This document shows positions 1 to 7,344 of a stretch of 24,467 nucleotides of DNA, piece after piece. The stretch covers positions 1 to 24,467 of the forward strand of contig DFST01000124.1 of the NCBI GenBank assembly GCA_002378975.1, read 5' to 3'. The position numbers and the translations under genes are program-made. Numbering within the stretch: the stretch's first letter is position 1; each line of letters starts with the position of its first letter. The notes below the pieces were generated by a model. It did not search any database, was not told the origin of the DNA, and saw nothing but the letters and a program-made list of their open reading frames with translations. This DNA comes from Chitinophagaceae bacterium UBA3430 (GTDB lineage: Bacteria; Bacteroidota; Bacteroidia; Chitinophagales; Chitinophagaceae).

Positions 1-231
1 ATTACCATATCGTTACAAGGGGATCAAATGAAGATTATGGGTGGAACCGGTGTGCGCGCTGCAGTGGTAGATGCGCATGGTGATCATCGCATCGCGATGG
101 CCTTGGCGGTTGCAGCCTTGGGTGCATCGGGACCGGTTCACATTGAAGGGGCCGAGTCGGTGGGTAAATCCTATCCCGATTTTTGGAAGGATTTGCAGTC
201 ACTGGGGGCCACCGTATCTTTATCCAACTAA
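1..231 (+). CDS. aroA: 3-phosphoshikimate 1-carboxyvinyltransferase (EPSP synthase), C-terminal fragment
   Basis: The reading frame is open from base 1, so the gene begins outside the window and only the last 76 codons are present. EPSP synthase joins phosphoenolpyruvate to shikimate-3-phosphate, the sixth step of the shikimate pathway, in the cytoplasm. The fragment carries the family's C-terminal signature DAHGDHRIAMALAVAAL, whose Asp, His and Arg lie at the active site. It ends with the usual KSYPDFWKDLQSLGA segment, so the C-terminus looks complete. aroC follows after 11 bases on the same strand, which places consecutive enzymes of one pathway in a probable operon. No promoter or ribosome binding site is visible between them. 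The identification is firm, although most of the protein cannot be inspected. Confidence 0.95.
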   Translation: MTISLQGDQMKIMGGTGVRAAVVDAHGDHRIAMALAVAALGASGPVHIEGAESVGKSYPDFWKDLQSLGATVSLSN

Positions 232-242
232 ATCAAATTGAT

Positions 243-1238
243 TTGAATTCCTTCGGCAGATTATTTCGGGTGCAGGTGATTGGTGAATCGCATGGCGATT
301 TGGTCGGCGTTGTACTCGATGGTTGCCCAGCTGGGTTATCTATATCGCCGGAAGATTTTCAATTTGACATTGATCGGCGCAAGGGTGGACAGCAAAAAGG
401 AACTACGCCTCGTGCGGAGTCCGATTTGCCTTTGATCAAAACGGGTTTGTTTCAGGGAAAAACAACGGGTGCTCCGTTAACGATCTTTTTCAATAATGAG
501 AATACGCGATCGTCTGATTACGAAAAGCAACGTGCCATTCCTCGTCCGGGGCATGCTGATTTCGTGGCGCAAGAGAAATTCGGCGGATTTGAAGATTATC
601 GGGGCAGCGGTCACTTCAGCGGACGGCTCACGCTCTGCCTGGTAGCAGCCGGTGTAGTGGCCAAGAAACTGATGCCTACCATTTCTATTCATTCTGAACT
701 TACCGAAGTAGGAGGAAAGCATTCCGTAGAGGAAGGAATACAACATGCAATTCAGCAAAAGGACAGTGTGGGCGGGATCGTTGAGTGCAAAGTGAATGGA
801 TTGCCGGTAGGGTTGGGGGAGCCTTTTTTCGATTCGGTCGAATCGTTGTTGGCGCATCTTGCTTTTTCTATACCGGCGGTCCGTGGCATTGAATTCGGCA
901 CGGGTTTTGCGGCGGCACGCATGACCGGAAGCGAACACAACGATGCGTTGTTGGATGCCAGCGGTCGTACCGAAACCAATCATGCCGGGGGAATTGTGGG
1001 CGGCATTACCAATGGAAATCCGATGGTGTTTCGGTTGGCCATCAAGCCAACCTCTTCTACGCCCAAAGAGCAACAATCATTCAATTGGGAATCTGGATCG
1101 GTGGAGACCTTTTCGGTTAAAGGCCGTCATGACCTATGCATAGCGCTTCGGGTGCCGGTTGTAGCCGAGGCGATCACGGCGCTGGTCTTGGTAGATTTGT
1201 TGATGTGTGAGCAACGCATCCCGCGCATCTGGCGCTAA
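243..1238 (+). CDS. aroC: Chorismate synthase
   Basis: This enzyme converts EPSP to chorismate with reduced FMN and is the last step of the shikimate pathway. Family motifs are clear: NSFGRLFRV then GESHG (residues 14-18), the RRKGGQQKGTTPRAE segment, RPGHADF, DYRGSGHFSGR, and the C-terminal GRHDLCIALRVPVV. No ATG is available where homologues start. The TTG at 243 gives MNSFGRLF, which matches the family N-terminus exactly. The ATG at 183 in the same frame would lie inside aroA and add 20 unrelated residues. From TTG the protein is 331 residues, slightly short for the family mainly at the C-terminus, with all motifs kept. It follows aroA by 11 bases and its stop codon overlaps that of the convergent dipeptidase gene. 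The function is certain and the start is very likely. Confidence 0.95.
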   Translation: MNSFGRLFRVQVIGESHGDLVGVVLDGCPAGLSISPEDFQFDIDRRKGGQQKGTTPRAESDLPLIKTGLFQGKTTGAPLTIFFNNENTRSSDYEKQRAIPRPGHADFVAQEKFGGFEDYRGSGHFSGRLTLCLVAAGVVAKKLMPTISIHSELTEVGGKHSVEEGIQHAIQQKDSVGGIVECKVNGLPVGLGEPFFDSVESLLAHLAFSIPAVRGIEFGTGFAAARMTGSEHNDALLDASGRTETNHAGGIVGGITNGNPMVFRLAIKPTSSTPKEQQSFNWESGSVETFSVKGRHDLCIALRVPVVAEAITALVLVDLLMCEQRIPRIWR

Positions 1239-1933
1239 TGCTTACGTTTGATCTTATGAAAGGGGATGTTCAATACCTCATAAAGTTGTGGATTGGGCCA
1301 GCTGAAGTGCCACCATTCTTCGGCATAAGGGAGAAAGCCATGCTTGGTCATGGTTTGTTTTAATAATTGACGATTCTGCAGACATTCTTCGGGTAATTGT
1401 GTAAAGTCTTGGTGCGCCGTATCGCTGAAATGATCGAATCCGGTTCCCATGGGCAATTCAGTTCCGGTATTAAGTTGAATTACGGTCAGGTCAACAGCTA
1501 AGCCTCGGTTGTGTCCGCTGCCTTTTGCCGGATTGGCTACATATCGTTCGTCGCCGATCAGTTCCCAGAAGGCCACGGTTACGGCATAAGGTCGGTAGGC
1601 ATCCCAAATCTTCAGGCCCAGTCCGCTGGCAGCCAATTCGGCTTGGACTTTTTGAAGGGCCCGGGCGGGGTCCCGGCGTAAAAAAGTGATGTTCGTGTGC
1701 GTTGGATACATGGCCCGATTCACAAAATTGTTGGTGTCGGCGTACCGGAGGTCGTATTGAATACCCGGGATCAGTTCTTTCAGTTCCAACAAGGCGCAGG
1801 CCGGGTTATTTCGAATGGATTCAGTGAGTTTTTTTGGGGATTTAATGACTGCCAATTGGGCGGTGATCGATGGCGAATGAGTGCCTAGGAGCAGCCAGAC
1901 AACGAGGAAGGGGAATAGGGGGCGTGGGGGCAT
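1235..1933 (-). CDS. D-alanyl-D-alanine dipeptidase (VanX/DdpX family, peptidase M15D)
   Basis: This is a zinc dipeptidase of the VanX family. It cleaves free D-Ala-D-Ala, and in bacteria without vancomycin resistance it is thought to serve peptidoglycan turnover and recycling. The 232-residue product begins with a hydrophobic segment (about residues 6-26, ending SITAQ) that looks like a signal peptide, so export to the periplasm is likely. The catalytic set is present: IWDAYRP with Arg114, SGHNRGLAVD with zinc ligands His141 and Asp148, and EEWWHF with catalytic Glu206 and ligand His209. The substrate-side MGTGFDHF segment (162-169) is also there. No vanA- or vanH-like genes lie nearby, so a resistance role is not supported. 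The gene converges on aroC and diverges from the ompA-type gene. The family is firm, while the physiological role is inferred. Confidence 0.9.
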   Translation of the reverse strand: MPPRPLFPFLVVWLLLGTHSPSITAQLAVIKSPKKLTESIRNNPACALLELKELIPGIQYDLRYADTNNFVNRAMYPTHTNITFLRRDPARALQKVQAELAASGLGLKIWDAYRPYAVTVAFWELIGDERYVANPAKGSGHNRGLAVDLTVIQLNTGTELPMGTGFDHFSDTAHQDFTQLPEECLQNRQLLKQTMTKHGFLPYAEEWWHFSWPNPQLYEVLNIPFHKIKRKH

Positions 1934-2021
1934 GGATGAGGGTGGAATGGGGGTGAAAAAACCGCTCCAACCCCATGAAAATTAGTGAAATAATTTATTT
2001 TAGGATGTTGATCATACCCGT

Positions 2022-2029
2022 TATTTTTG
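2022..2029 (+). promoter_or_regulatory. Candidate -7 promoter box of the OmpA-family gene
   Basis: TATTTTTG fits the Bacteroidota -7 consensus TAnnTTTG and is followed by GCC. It lies 26 bases before the chosen ATG. A T-rich TTTA at 1998-2001, with a 20-base spacer, could act as a degenerate -33 element. This site also shows that the longer reading frame starting near 1975 would begin upstream of the transcript. Confidence 0.55.
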
Positions 2030-2055
2030 CCAAGATCAAACCAAACTATCTCCTT

Positions 2056-3390
2056 ATGAAGAAGGTCCTTTCCGTGATCGTTCTGTTCTTCATGCTTTGC
2101 ACGGCTGCTTGGGCTCAGAGTGATCTGATCCGTCCCAAGGCTGTCGGGGTGAGTTTTTTCTTTAATGACTTTGTGACCCCCGAGCGCATCCGCACGACTT
2201 CCATGAATCAAGTGTTGGCCGACAAACGTTTCGCTCGCATGCGCGAAATGACCTCCGGTCTCGCCGTTACGTATTTCAAAGGGGTCCGTCCCCATCTGGA
2301 CGTGGCCACTTCTTTGGGTGCTTCCTTTTTCCGTTATCCGATGCCCGGTAAGAATTTCACCAACAACAGCATGCTGTTGGAGGCAACGGCATCCGTTAAC
2401 CTGAAGATGACCACCGAGGCTTATTGGGTGCAGCCTTACATCATTGCGGGTGTTTCTGCACACAAGTATCGCTCTTATTATGGCGCAACGTTGCCGGTCG
2501 GATTGGGCTTCAAAGTCAATCTGATGGACGAAACGCACATTTTTGTGAATTCCACCTACCGTGTACCGGTTACCACGGAAACAGCCAACTACCATCTCCA
2601 ACACAGCATTGGTGTGGCCGGTAGTTTGATGAAGAAAAAGAAACCAGAAGTGAAAGCCCCTGTGGTTGTGGTTGTACCTCCTCCGGCCGATACCGACAAG
2701 GATGGTATCATTGACACCCAGGATAAATGTCCGACCGTTTCGGGTCTGGCAAAATATCAGGGTTGCCCCATTCCGGATACGGATAAAGACGGAATCAACG
2801 ACGAGCAAGATAAATGTCCGACCGTTCCGGGTCTGGCCCGTTATGCTGGTTGTCCGATCCCCGACACAGATGGAGACGGCATCAACGATGAAGAAGATAA
2901 ATGTCCAAGTGTTGCTGGCCTGGCTCGCTATGGCGGATGTCCCATTCCGGATACCGATGGCGATGGCTTGAACGATGAGGTCGATAAGTGTATAAAGGAT
3001 AAAGGTTCTGTGGCCAACAATGGTTGTCCGTTGCTGGAAGAACTGACTGAATACAAATTTGATTTCCGTAAGGTGCAATTTGTGACCGGAAGTGCGGCGC
3101 TTACCAAAACCGCTAAATTGGAATTGGACAAAGCTGCCAAGATCATGACCGAGCATCCGGATATCAAAGTTTCTGTGGAAGGGCATACCGACAACACCGG
3201 CCGCGCTGCACTGAACCAGACGTTGTCTGAAAAGCGTGCTTCCTCTGTGAAAGCGTACATCGTCTCCAAAGGAGTTGCCGCTGACCGCCTGGCTGCCAAA
3301 GGTTTTGGTACCGCTAAGCCGGTTTCTACCAACAAAACCCTTGCCGGACGTGCATTGAATCGTCGGGTTGAATTCAAATCTGCGAATTAA
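2056..3390 (+). CDS. OmpA-family outer-membrane protein with thrombospondin type 3 repeats
   Basis: The 444-residue protein has three parts. A signal peptide (MKKVLSVIVLFFMLCTAAWA, cleavage likely before Gln21) is followed by about 190 residues rich in alternating aromatic and polar stretches that probably form a small membrane beta-barrel. Residues 212-327 are four 29-residue TSP3-type calcium-binding repeats, each starting DTDxDG. Residues from about 330 form a C-terminal OmpA domain. That domain has VEGHTDNTG (374-382), LSEKRASSV and NRRVEF, including the Asp and Arg that normally bind the diaminopimelate of peptidoglycan (Asp379 and Arg394). It therefore probably anchors the outer membrane to the cell wall. 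The ATG at 2056 was chosen because it gives the signal peptide and lies downstream of a promoter box. The gene stands alone between that promoter and a strong terminator. The exact ligand or function of the barrel is unknown. Confidence 0.9.
   Translation: MKKVLSVIVLFFMLCTAAWAQSDLIRPKAVGVSFFFNDFVTPERIRTTSMNQVLADKRFARMREMTSGLAVTYFKGVRPHLDVATSLGASFFRYPMPGKNFTNNSMLLEATASVNLKMTTEAYWVQPYIIAGVSAHKYRSYYGATLPVGLGFKVNLMDETHIFVNSTYRVPVTTETANYHLQHSIGVAGSLMKKKKPEVKAPVVVVVPPPADTDKDGIIDTQDKCPTVSGLAKYQGCPIPDTDKDGINDEQDKCPTVPGLARYAGCPIPDTDGDGINDEEDKCPSVAGLARYGGCPIPDTDGDGLNDEVDKCIKDKGSVANNGCPLLEELTEYKFDFRKVQFVTGSAALTKTAKLELDKAAKIMTEHPDIKVSVEGHTDNTGRAALNQTLSEKRASSVKAYIVSKGVAADRLAAKGFGTAKPVSTNKTLAGRALNRRVEFKSAN
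2689..3036 (+). repeat. Four tandem 87-bp units encoding TSP3 repeats
   Basis: Four in-frame 87-base units run at 2689-2775, 2776-2862, 2863-2949 and 2950-3036. The first three encode near-identical 29-residue repeats (pattern DTDxDGIxDxxDKCPxVxGLA...GCPIP). The fourth is diverged in its second half (IKDKGSVANNGCPLL). Acidic residues at alternating positions are those expected to bind calcium, and each unit has a conserved cysteine pair. The DNA has drifted between copies at many third positions, so the array is not a recent expansion. Confidence 0.9.
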
Positions 3391-3408
3391 TCTTTTGATA
3401 CGATTTTG

Positions 3409-3434
3409 AAACCCCGCTTCGGCGGGGTTTTTTT
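3409..3434 (+). terminator. Rho-independent terminator after the OmpA-family gene
   Basis: AAACCCCGC, a TTCG tetraloop and GCGGGGTTT form a 9-bp stem followed by a T-run. It sits 18 bases after the stop codon and separates this gene from fusA. Confidence 0.93.
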
Positions 3435-3481
3435 ATGACCAGAAATCACGGCGCATCCGTTTTCTTTTCTTCTGTTTTTCC

Positions 3482-3489
3482 TACCTTTG
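3482..3489 (+). promoter_or_regulatory. Candidate -7 promoter box of fusA
   Basis: TACCTTTG is a perfect match to TAnnTTTG and identical to the box before rpsJ. A T-rich stretch at 3460-3463 with an 18-base spacer is the best candidate -33 element, though it is not TTTG. The predicted transcript would begin just before the hairpin at 3494-3517. Confidence 0.7.
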
Positions 3490-3493
3490 CGCC

Positions 3494-3517
3494 GCCTTAG
3501 CGGAGGTTCCGCAAGGC
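3494..3517 (+). promoter_or_regulatory. Hairpin at the 5' end of the fusA leader
   Basis: GCCTT, a bulged A, GCGG, a five-base loop AGGTT, then CCGC and AAGGC form a 9-bp stem. It lies 5 bases after the -7 box and 24 bases before the start codon, so it would occupy almost the first bases of the mRNA. There is no T-run, so it is not a terminator. A role in mRNA stability or translational control is inferred. Confidence 0.6.
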
Positions 3518-3541
3518 ATCTAAAAAGAAAATAAACGAAAC

Positions 3542-5686
3542 ATGGCTGACCTCAAATTCCAACGGAACTTTGGTATCGCGGCGCACATCGATGCCGGGAA
3601 AACCACCACAACGGAGCGTATCCTCCGCTATACCGGCATGATCCATCGCATCGGAGAGGTGCATGATGGAGCGGCTACGACCGACTGGATGGAGCAGGAA
3701 AAAGAGCGTGGCATCACCATCACGTCCGCTGCGGTTAGCTGCCAATGGAACTTCCCAACCGTGTTGGGTAAGGCCACTCCAGACACCAAGAAATTTTATT
3801 TCAACATCATCGATACTCCGGGTCACGTTGACTTCACTGTTGAGGTGGAGCGTTCCATGCGTGTACTCGACGGACTGATTGCTTTGTTCTCAGCGGTGGA
3901 TGGCGTAGAGCCTCAATCGGAGACCGTATGGCGTCAGGCGAATCGTTACGGAGTTCCCCGTATCGGCTTCGTTAATAAAATGGACCGTGCCGGTGCCGAC
4001 TTCTTGAATGTGGTAAAGCAAGTGCGCGAAATGCTGGGCTCCAAAGCGGTGCCGCTGCAATTGCCCATCGGTGCTGAAGACAACTTCAAAGGGGTAGTGG
4101 ATTTGATCAAAATGAAAGGCATCATCTGGCACATGGAAACCGAAGGAATGACCTTCGATGAGATTGACATCCCGGCCGACATGGTTGAGGAAGCCAACGA
4201 ATGGCGTGCTGCCCTGGTGGAAGCCGTGGCCGAGTACGATGATACACTGATGGAAAAATTCTTCGAAGATCCAAACAGCATCTCCGAAGATGAGATCCAC
4301 GAAGCGATCCGCAAGGCCACCATTGACCTCAGCATCGTTCCGATGATGTGTGGCTCCTCTTTCAAGAATAAAGGTGTACAAACCGCTCTGGATGCGGTAT
4401 GTCGCTATTTGCCTTCACCGGTTGATATCCCGGATACCATCGGTACCAATCCCGATACCGGCGAGCAGGTTTCTCGTAAAGCGGATCCCAAGGAGCCATT
4501 TGCGGCACTGGCCTTCAAGATCATGACGGATCCTTTTGTTGGCCGTCTGGCCTTCTTCCGTGCTTATTCCGGACACCTGGATGCCGGTTCGTATGTGTTG
4601 AACGTACGTAGCGGTAAGAAAGAGCGGATCAGCCGAATTATGAAAATGTTTGCCAACAAGCAAAACCCCATCGACTTCATTGAAGCCGGTGACATCGGGG
4701 CGGCTGTTGGATTTAAAGAGATCAAGACCGGGGATACCCTTTGTGATGAGAACCATCCGATCACGTTGGAGAACATGTTCATTCCCGAGCCGGTGATCGC
4801 CATTGCCGTAGAGCCAAAGACGCAGGCGGACGTGGACAAGATGGGTATGGCCATTGCCAAGCTCGTTGAGGAAGATCCAACATTGCGTGTAAACACCGAT
4901 GAGGAAACCGGACAGACCATCCTGCGTGGTATGGGCGAGTTGCACTTGGAGATCATCATCGATCGTATGCGTCGTGAATTTAAGGTTGAAGTCAATCAAG
5001 GAGCACCGCAGGTTGCCTACAAGGAAGCCTTCACAGCTACGATTGAGCATCGGGAAACGCTGAAGAAGCAAACGGGTGGTCGTGGTAAATTCGCCGACAT
5101 CGTATTCAGTCTTGGTCCCGTTGATGCAGAATGGCAGACGGAGAATCCAGACAAACACTATCAGTTTGTGAATGATATTTTCGGAGGATCGATCCCCCGT
5201 GAATTTGTACCTGCCATCCAAAAAGGATTTGAGCAGTCAATGACCACGGGTGTGTTGGCCAACTATCCGGTTGCCAACCTCAAGGTTCGTGTGTTCGACG
5301 GAAGTTTCCACGCCGTTGACTCTGACTCCATGTCGTTCGAGCTTTGCGCCAAACAAGGTTTCCGCGAGGCTGCTCGCAAAGCGAAGCCGGTGTTGCTGGA
5401 GCCCATCATGAAAGTCGAAGTGGTTACCCCCGATCAATACATGGGAGATGTAACCGGTGACTTGAACCGTCGTCGTGGCATGATGGAAGGTATGGATAGC
5501 CGTGGTGGTGCGCAGGTAATCAAAGCCAAGGTGCCGCTGAGCGAAATGTTTGGATATGTAACACAACTCCGTTCCTTGAGCTCGGGTCGTGCCTCATCCA
5601 CCATGGAGTTCTCTCATTACAATCCTGCACCGAACAACATCGCCGAAGAGGTGATCGCGAAAGTGAAAGGAAAAGCGAACGCGTAA
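3542..5686 (+). CDS. fusA: Elongation factor G
   Basis: EF-G is the GTPase that drives translocation of tRNA and mRNA on the ribosome and, with the recycling factor, splits ribosomes. The 714-residue protein has every GTPase motif: AHIDAGKT (residues 14-21), switch RGITI (56-60), DTPGH (91-95), NKMD (145-148) and GSSFKNKG (271-278). The later domains include the domain IV segment with GGRGKFADIV and the C-terminal domain with TGDLNRRRGMMEGM. A short insertion before DTPGH (around residues 70-88) is usual in Bacteroidota EF-G. The ATG at 3542 fits the family start (MADLKFQRNFGI). No Shine-Dalgarno is present. It has its own promoter and terminator and is not joined to rpsL, rpsG or rpsJ, unlike the common str-operon arrangement. 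It appears fully functional. Confidence 0.98.
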   Translation: MADLKFQRNFGIAAHIDAGKTTTTERILRYTGMIHRIGEVHDGAATTDWMEQEKERGITITSAAVSCQWNFPTVLGKATPDTKKFYFNIIDTPGHVDFTVEVERSMRVLDGLIALFSAVDGVEPQSETVWRQANRYGVPRIGFVNKMDRAGADFLNVVKQVREMLGSKAVPLQLPIGAEDNFKGVVDLIKMKGIIWHMETEGMTFDEIDIPADMVEEANEWRAALVEAVAEYDDTLMEKFFEDPNSISEDEIHEAIRKATIDLSIVPMMCGSSFKNKGVQTALDAVCRYLPSPVDIPDTIGTNPDTGEQVSRKADPKEPFAALAFKIMTDPFVGRLAFFRAYSGHLDAGSYVLNVRSGKKERISRIMKMFANKQNPIDFIEAGDIGAAVGFKEIKTGDTLCDENHPITLENMFIPEPVIAIAVEPKTQADVDKMGMAIAKLVEEDPTLRVNTDEETGQTILRGMGELHLEIIIDRMRREFKVEVNQGAPQVAYKEAFTATIEHRETLKKQTGGRGKFADIVFSLGPVDAEWQTENPDKHYQFVNDIFGGSIPREFVPAIQKGFEQSMTTGVLANYPVANLKVRVFDGSFHAVDSDSMSFELCAKQGFREAARKAKPVLLEPIMKVEVVTPDQYMGDVTGDLNRRRGMMEGMDSRGGAQVIKAKVPLSEMFGYVTQLRSLSSGRASSTMEFSHYNPAPNNIAEEVIAKVKGKANA

Positions 5687-5706
5687 GCCGTTGCTGAATC
5701 ATATGC

Positions 5707-5737
5707 AATCCCGATCGGAAACGATCGGGATTTTTTT
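5707..5737 (+). terminator. Rho-independent terminator after fusA
   Basis: AATCCCGATCG, a GAAA tetraloop and CGATCGGGATT form an 11-bp stem followed by a T-run (5731-5737). The stop codon of the convergent FkbM gene lies inside this T-run. On the minus strand no T-run follows the stem, so efficient leftward termination is less certain. Confidence 0.93.
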
Positions 5738-6380
5738 ATACCCAATTGAGCTTGATGTGTGTAACCTGATTTGCTTTCAGCTCACTGCGTATGGCTTGCA
5801 AAGCGGGCCCTTGTTCTGGGATTTTGGTCTCGTGTGTTTCCACATACATGCGGTCAAAATGCGTCCAGGCTTTTTCCCGAATGATCTTTTGGAGGATGGC
5901 GATCTCTGCGCCTTCGACGTCGAGTTTGATCAACGAGATCCGTTTGGGTTGCGTTTGTATAAATTGGATCAGATCGATCAGTGGTACTTGCCGACTTCTG
6001 GATAGGTCGATGTTCTTTTTTTCAGCGATGAGCGAAGAGCCAACGGTGAAGGCGGCTTCTTCCTCTTTTCCATCGGCGTGATCGAACAAAGGAAGCAGAT
6101 CCTGTTTATCCCAAACACCTTCGTTTCGCAGCGTTACATTGGGAAGATGTCCGCATCGTTTTTTCAGTAGTGCAAAGGCGCGTGGATCGGGTTCGAAGGC
6201 AATGATGTGTGCGCCGGTGGTGGCCAGGTAGCGCGTGATGAGTCCGATGTTGGCACCACAGTCCAATACCAGATCCGCTTTACCCAAGCGAAACCAATCG
6301 GGGATCAATTTGATGTAGGAGATGGCAATGGCTCCGGCATTCAAGAGTTGGCGTTTCCACAAAGCGTATCGAAGGGGCAT
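5736..6380 (-). CDS. FkbM-family SAM-dependent methyltransferase
   Basis: The 214-residue protein has the Rossmann-fold methyltransferase motifs of the FkbM family: VLDCGANIG (38-46, motif I), FEPDP (62-66, ribose-binding acidic end of beta-2) and IKLDVEGAE (151-159). FkbM proteins methylate hydroxyl groups on sugars, polyketides or other small molecules. The substrate here cannot be told from sequence. The hydrophobic stretch near residues 13-28 is short and not a clear membrane segment. It starts 9 bases after the stop of the upstream membrane-protein gene, so the two are probably co-transcribed and may act on one envelope glycoconjugate or lipid. Its 3' end abuts the fusA terminator. The family call is firm and the biological role is unknown. 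Confidence 0.85.
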   Translation of the reverse strand: MPLRYALWKRQLLNAGAIAISYIKLIPDWFRLGKADLVLDCGANIGLITRYLATTGAHIIAFEPDPRAFALLKKRCGHLPNVTLRNEGVWDKQDLLPLFDHADGKEEEAAFTVGSSLIAEKKNIDLSRSRQVPLIDLIQFIQTQPKRISLIKLDVEGAEIAILQKIIREKAWTHFDRMYVETHETKIPEQGPALQAIRSELKANQVTHIKLNWV

Positions 6381-6389
6381 GGGGCAAAT

Positions 6390-7256
6390 CTAATTGGATT
6401 CTCTGAGTGGATCTCGAAAGATGAATCGAAATCCGGGGAGCGCAACGAGGACGGTTACTCCATAGAAAACCAGGCTTAGCAAAAGCGCGTCTTCCACGGA
6501 GAGATTCAACCAGGCAGCAAGCTGAATGGAAGCGAATTCGCGGATGCCCAATCCGCCCCCAATGGAAATGGGCAATACGGAAGTGGCTGCGGCCACAAGA
6601 AATACGAATAAATACTGAATGTGTTGGGTCTGTATTTGCAGGGCTTGGATCAAGAACCAAATCGTTGCCACAACGAGGAGCTGCACGCCGGCGCCCAGCA
6701 GGAGGGTGCGACGAAATCCGGGTGATTGTTGGGGCAATAGCCATCGAATGATCGAGGCGCTTAGGGGGATCAAGAGCAGGGAGGCGGGCAGGGATAGCAT
6801 CATCCAATCGGAGTGGGGGAAGATGCAGATTCCAAGCAGGGCGATGATGATAAGCAGGGAGAGGAGTCCGCTGAATCGGTCGAGCAGTACAGCCAAGGTC
6901 AGTGACCGGCGGCTGGTTCCGGGATTTTTGCCCAGGACGACCACTTTGTACGCATCGCCGGTGATGGCTCCGGGCAGTAGGAGGTTGTAAAGCATGCCCA
7001 GCCAATACAAATTTCGGTTTCTGGACTCCGGCAGGTGGATACCGATGAGGCGGAAATTGATGCTCAATCGGTTGGAAGCCAATATTTTAGATACCGTATA
7101 GGCGGCCAGGGCCAGCAATACCCAAAAGAGATCGATCCGTTGCCAGCTGGCAGCTAGTTTTTGCCAATCAGGTTTTGTGAACGCATACCAGAGGCAGGCG
7201 GCACTCAGCAGGATTTTTAAAAGGGGAGGGCCATAGCGGCGGAGGGCCGATTTCAT
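6390..7256 (-). CDS. Integral membrane protein of the lysylphosphatidylglycerol synthase TM / UPF0104 family
   Basis: The 288-residue protein is strongly hydrophobic, with about seven or eight membrane segments (for example residues 12-26, 42-60, 86-98, 120-145, 155-173, 184-205, 215-232 and 257-275). It has the two hallmark segments of the flippase-like domain of MprF and AglD proteins: NLLLPGAITGDAYK (91-104) and PISIGGGLGIREF (229-241). It lacks the cytoplasmic aminoacyltransferase domain of true lysyl-PG synthases, so lipid aminoacylation is not supported. Stand-alone proteins of this family are often found with glycosyltransferases, or in hopanoid or glycolipid gene sets, and may move lipids across the membrane. 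It is the first gene of a leftward pair with the FkbM methyltransferase and diverges from rpsJ. The family is firm and the substrate is unknown. Confidence 0.85.
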   Translation of the reverse strand: MKSALRRYGPPLLKILLSAACLWYAFTKPDWQKLAASWQRIDLFWVLLALAAYTVSKILASNRLSINFRLIGIHLPESRNRNLYWLGMLYNLLLPGAITGDAYKVVVLGKNPGTSRRSLTLAVLLDRFSGLLSLLIIIALLGICIFPHSDWMMLSLPASLLLIPLSASIIRWLLPQQSPGFRRTLLLGAGVQLLVVATIWFLIQALQIQTQHIQYLFVFLVAAATSVLPISIGGGLGIREFASIQLAAWLNLSVEDALLLSLVFYGVTVLVALPGFRFIFRDPLRESN

Positions 7257-7261
7257 GGATT

Positions 7262-7269
7262 CGAAGGTA
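7262..7269 (-). promoter_or_regulatory. Weak candidate -7 box for the leftward membrane-protein gene
   Basis: Read on the minus strand the sequence is TACCTTCG, one mismatch from TAnnTTTG, only 5 bases before the start codon. No good -33 element is placed at the right distance. If used, the transcript would be almost leaderless. Confidence 0.3.
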
Positions 7270-7312
7270 GTTTTCGGCGCCTAATCAGCCCTAAAAATTT
7301 AATTGCCAACTA

Positions 7313-7344
7313 TTTGGTAGCTACCAACTTGTCACTTACCTTTG
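7313..7344 (+). promoter_or_regulatory. Promoter of the S10-spc ribosomal protein operon
   Basis: TTTG at 7313-7316 and TACCTTTG at 7337-7344 match the -33 and -7 elements of the Bacteroidota housekeeping sigma factor exactly, with a 20-base spacer. The box lies 29 bases before the rpsJ start. A perfect 14-bp palindrome (7314-7327) overlaps the -33 element and runs into the spacer. Confidence 0.88.

Noticed and set aside
183..242. The ATG at 183 as the aroC start
   Set aside because: It lies inside the aroA coding end and the added residues do not resemble chorismate synthase, whereas TTG at 243 fits the family start.
1235..1933. The VanX-like gene as a vancomycin-resistance determinant
   Set aside because: No ligase, dehydrogenase or two-component genes accompany it, and exported members of this family are common in bacteria for cell-wall turnover.
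1885..3186. A 433-codon open frame on the minus strand opposite the OmpA-family gene
   Set aside because: It is the mirror of a strongly supported gene, encodes a composition-biased sequence with no recognisable domain, and its length follows from the Asp- and Gly-rich repeats on the other strand.
4415..5221. A 268-codon minus-strand open frame within fusA
   Set aside because: It is a shadow of the well-conserved EF-G coding sequence, with no promoter or family signature.
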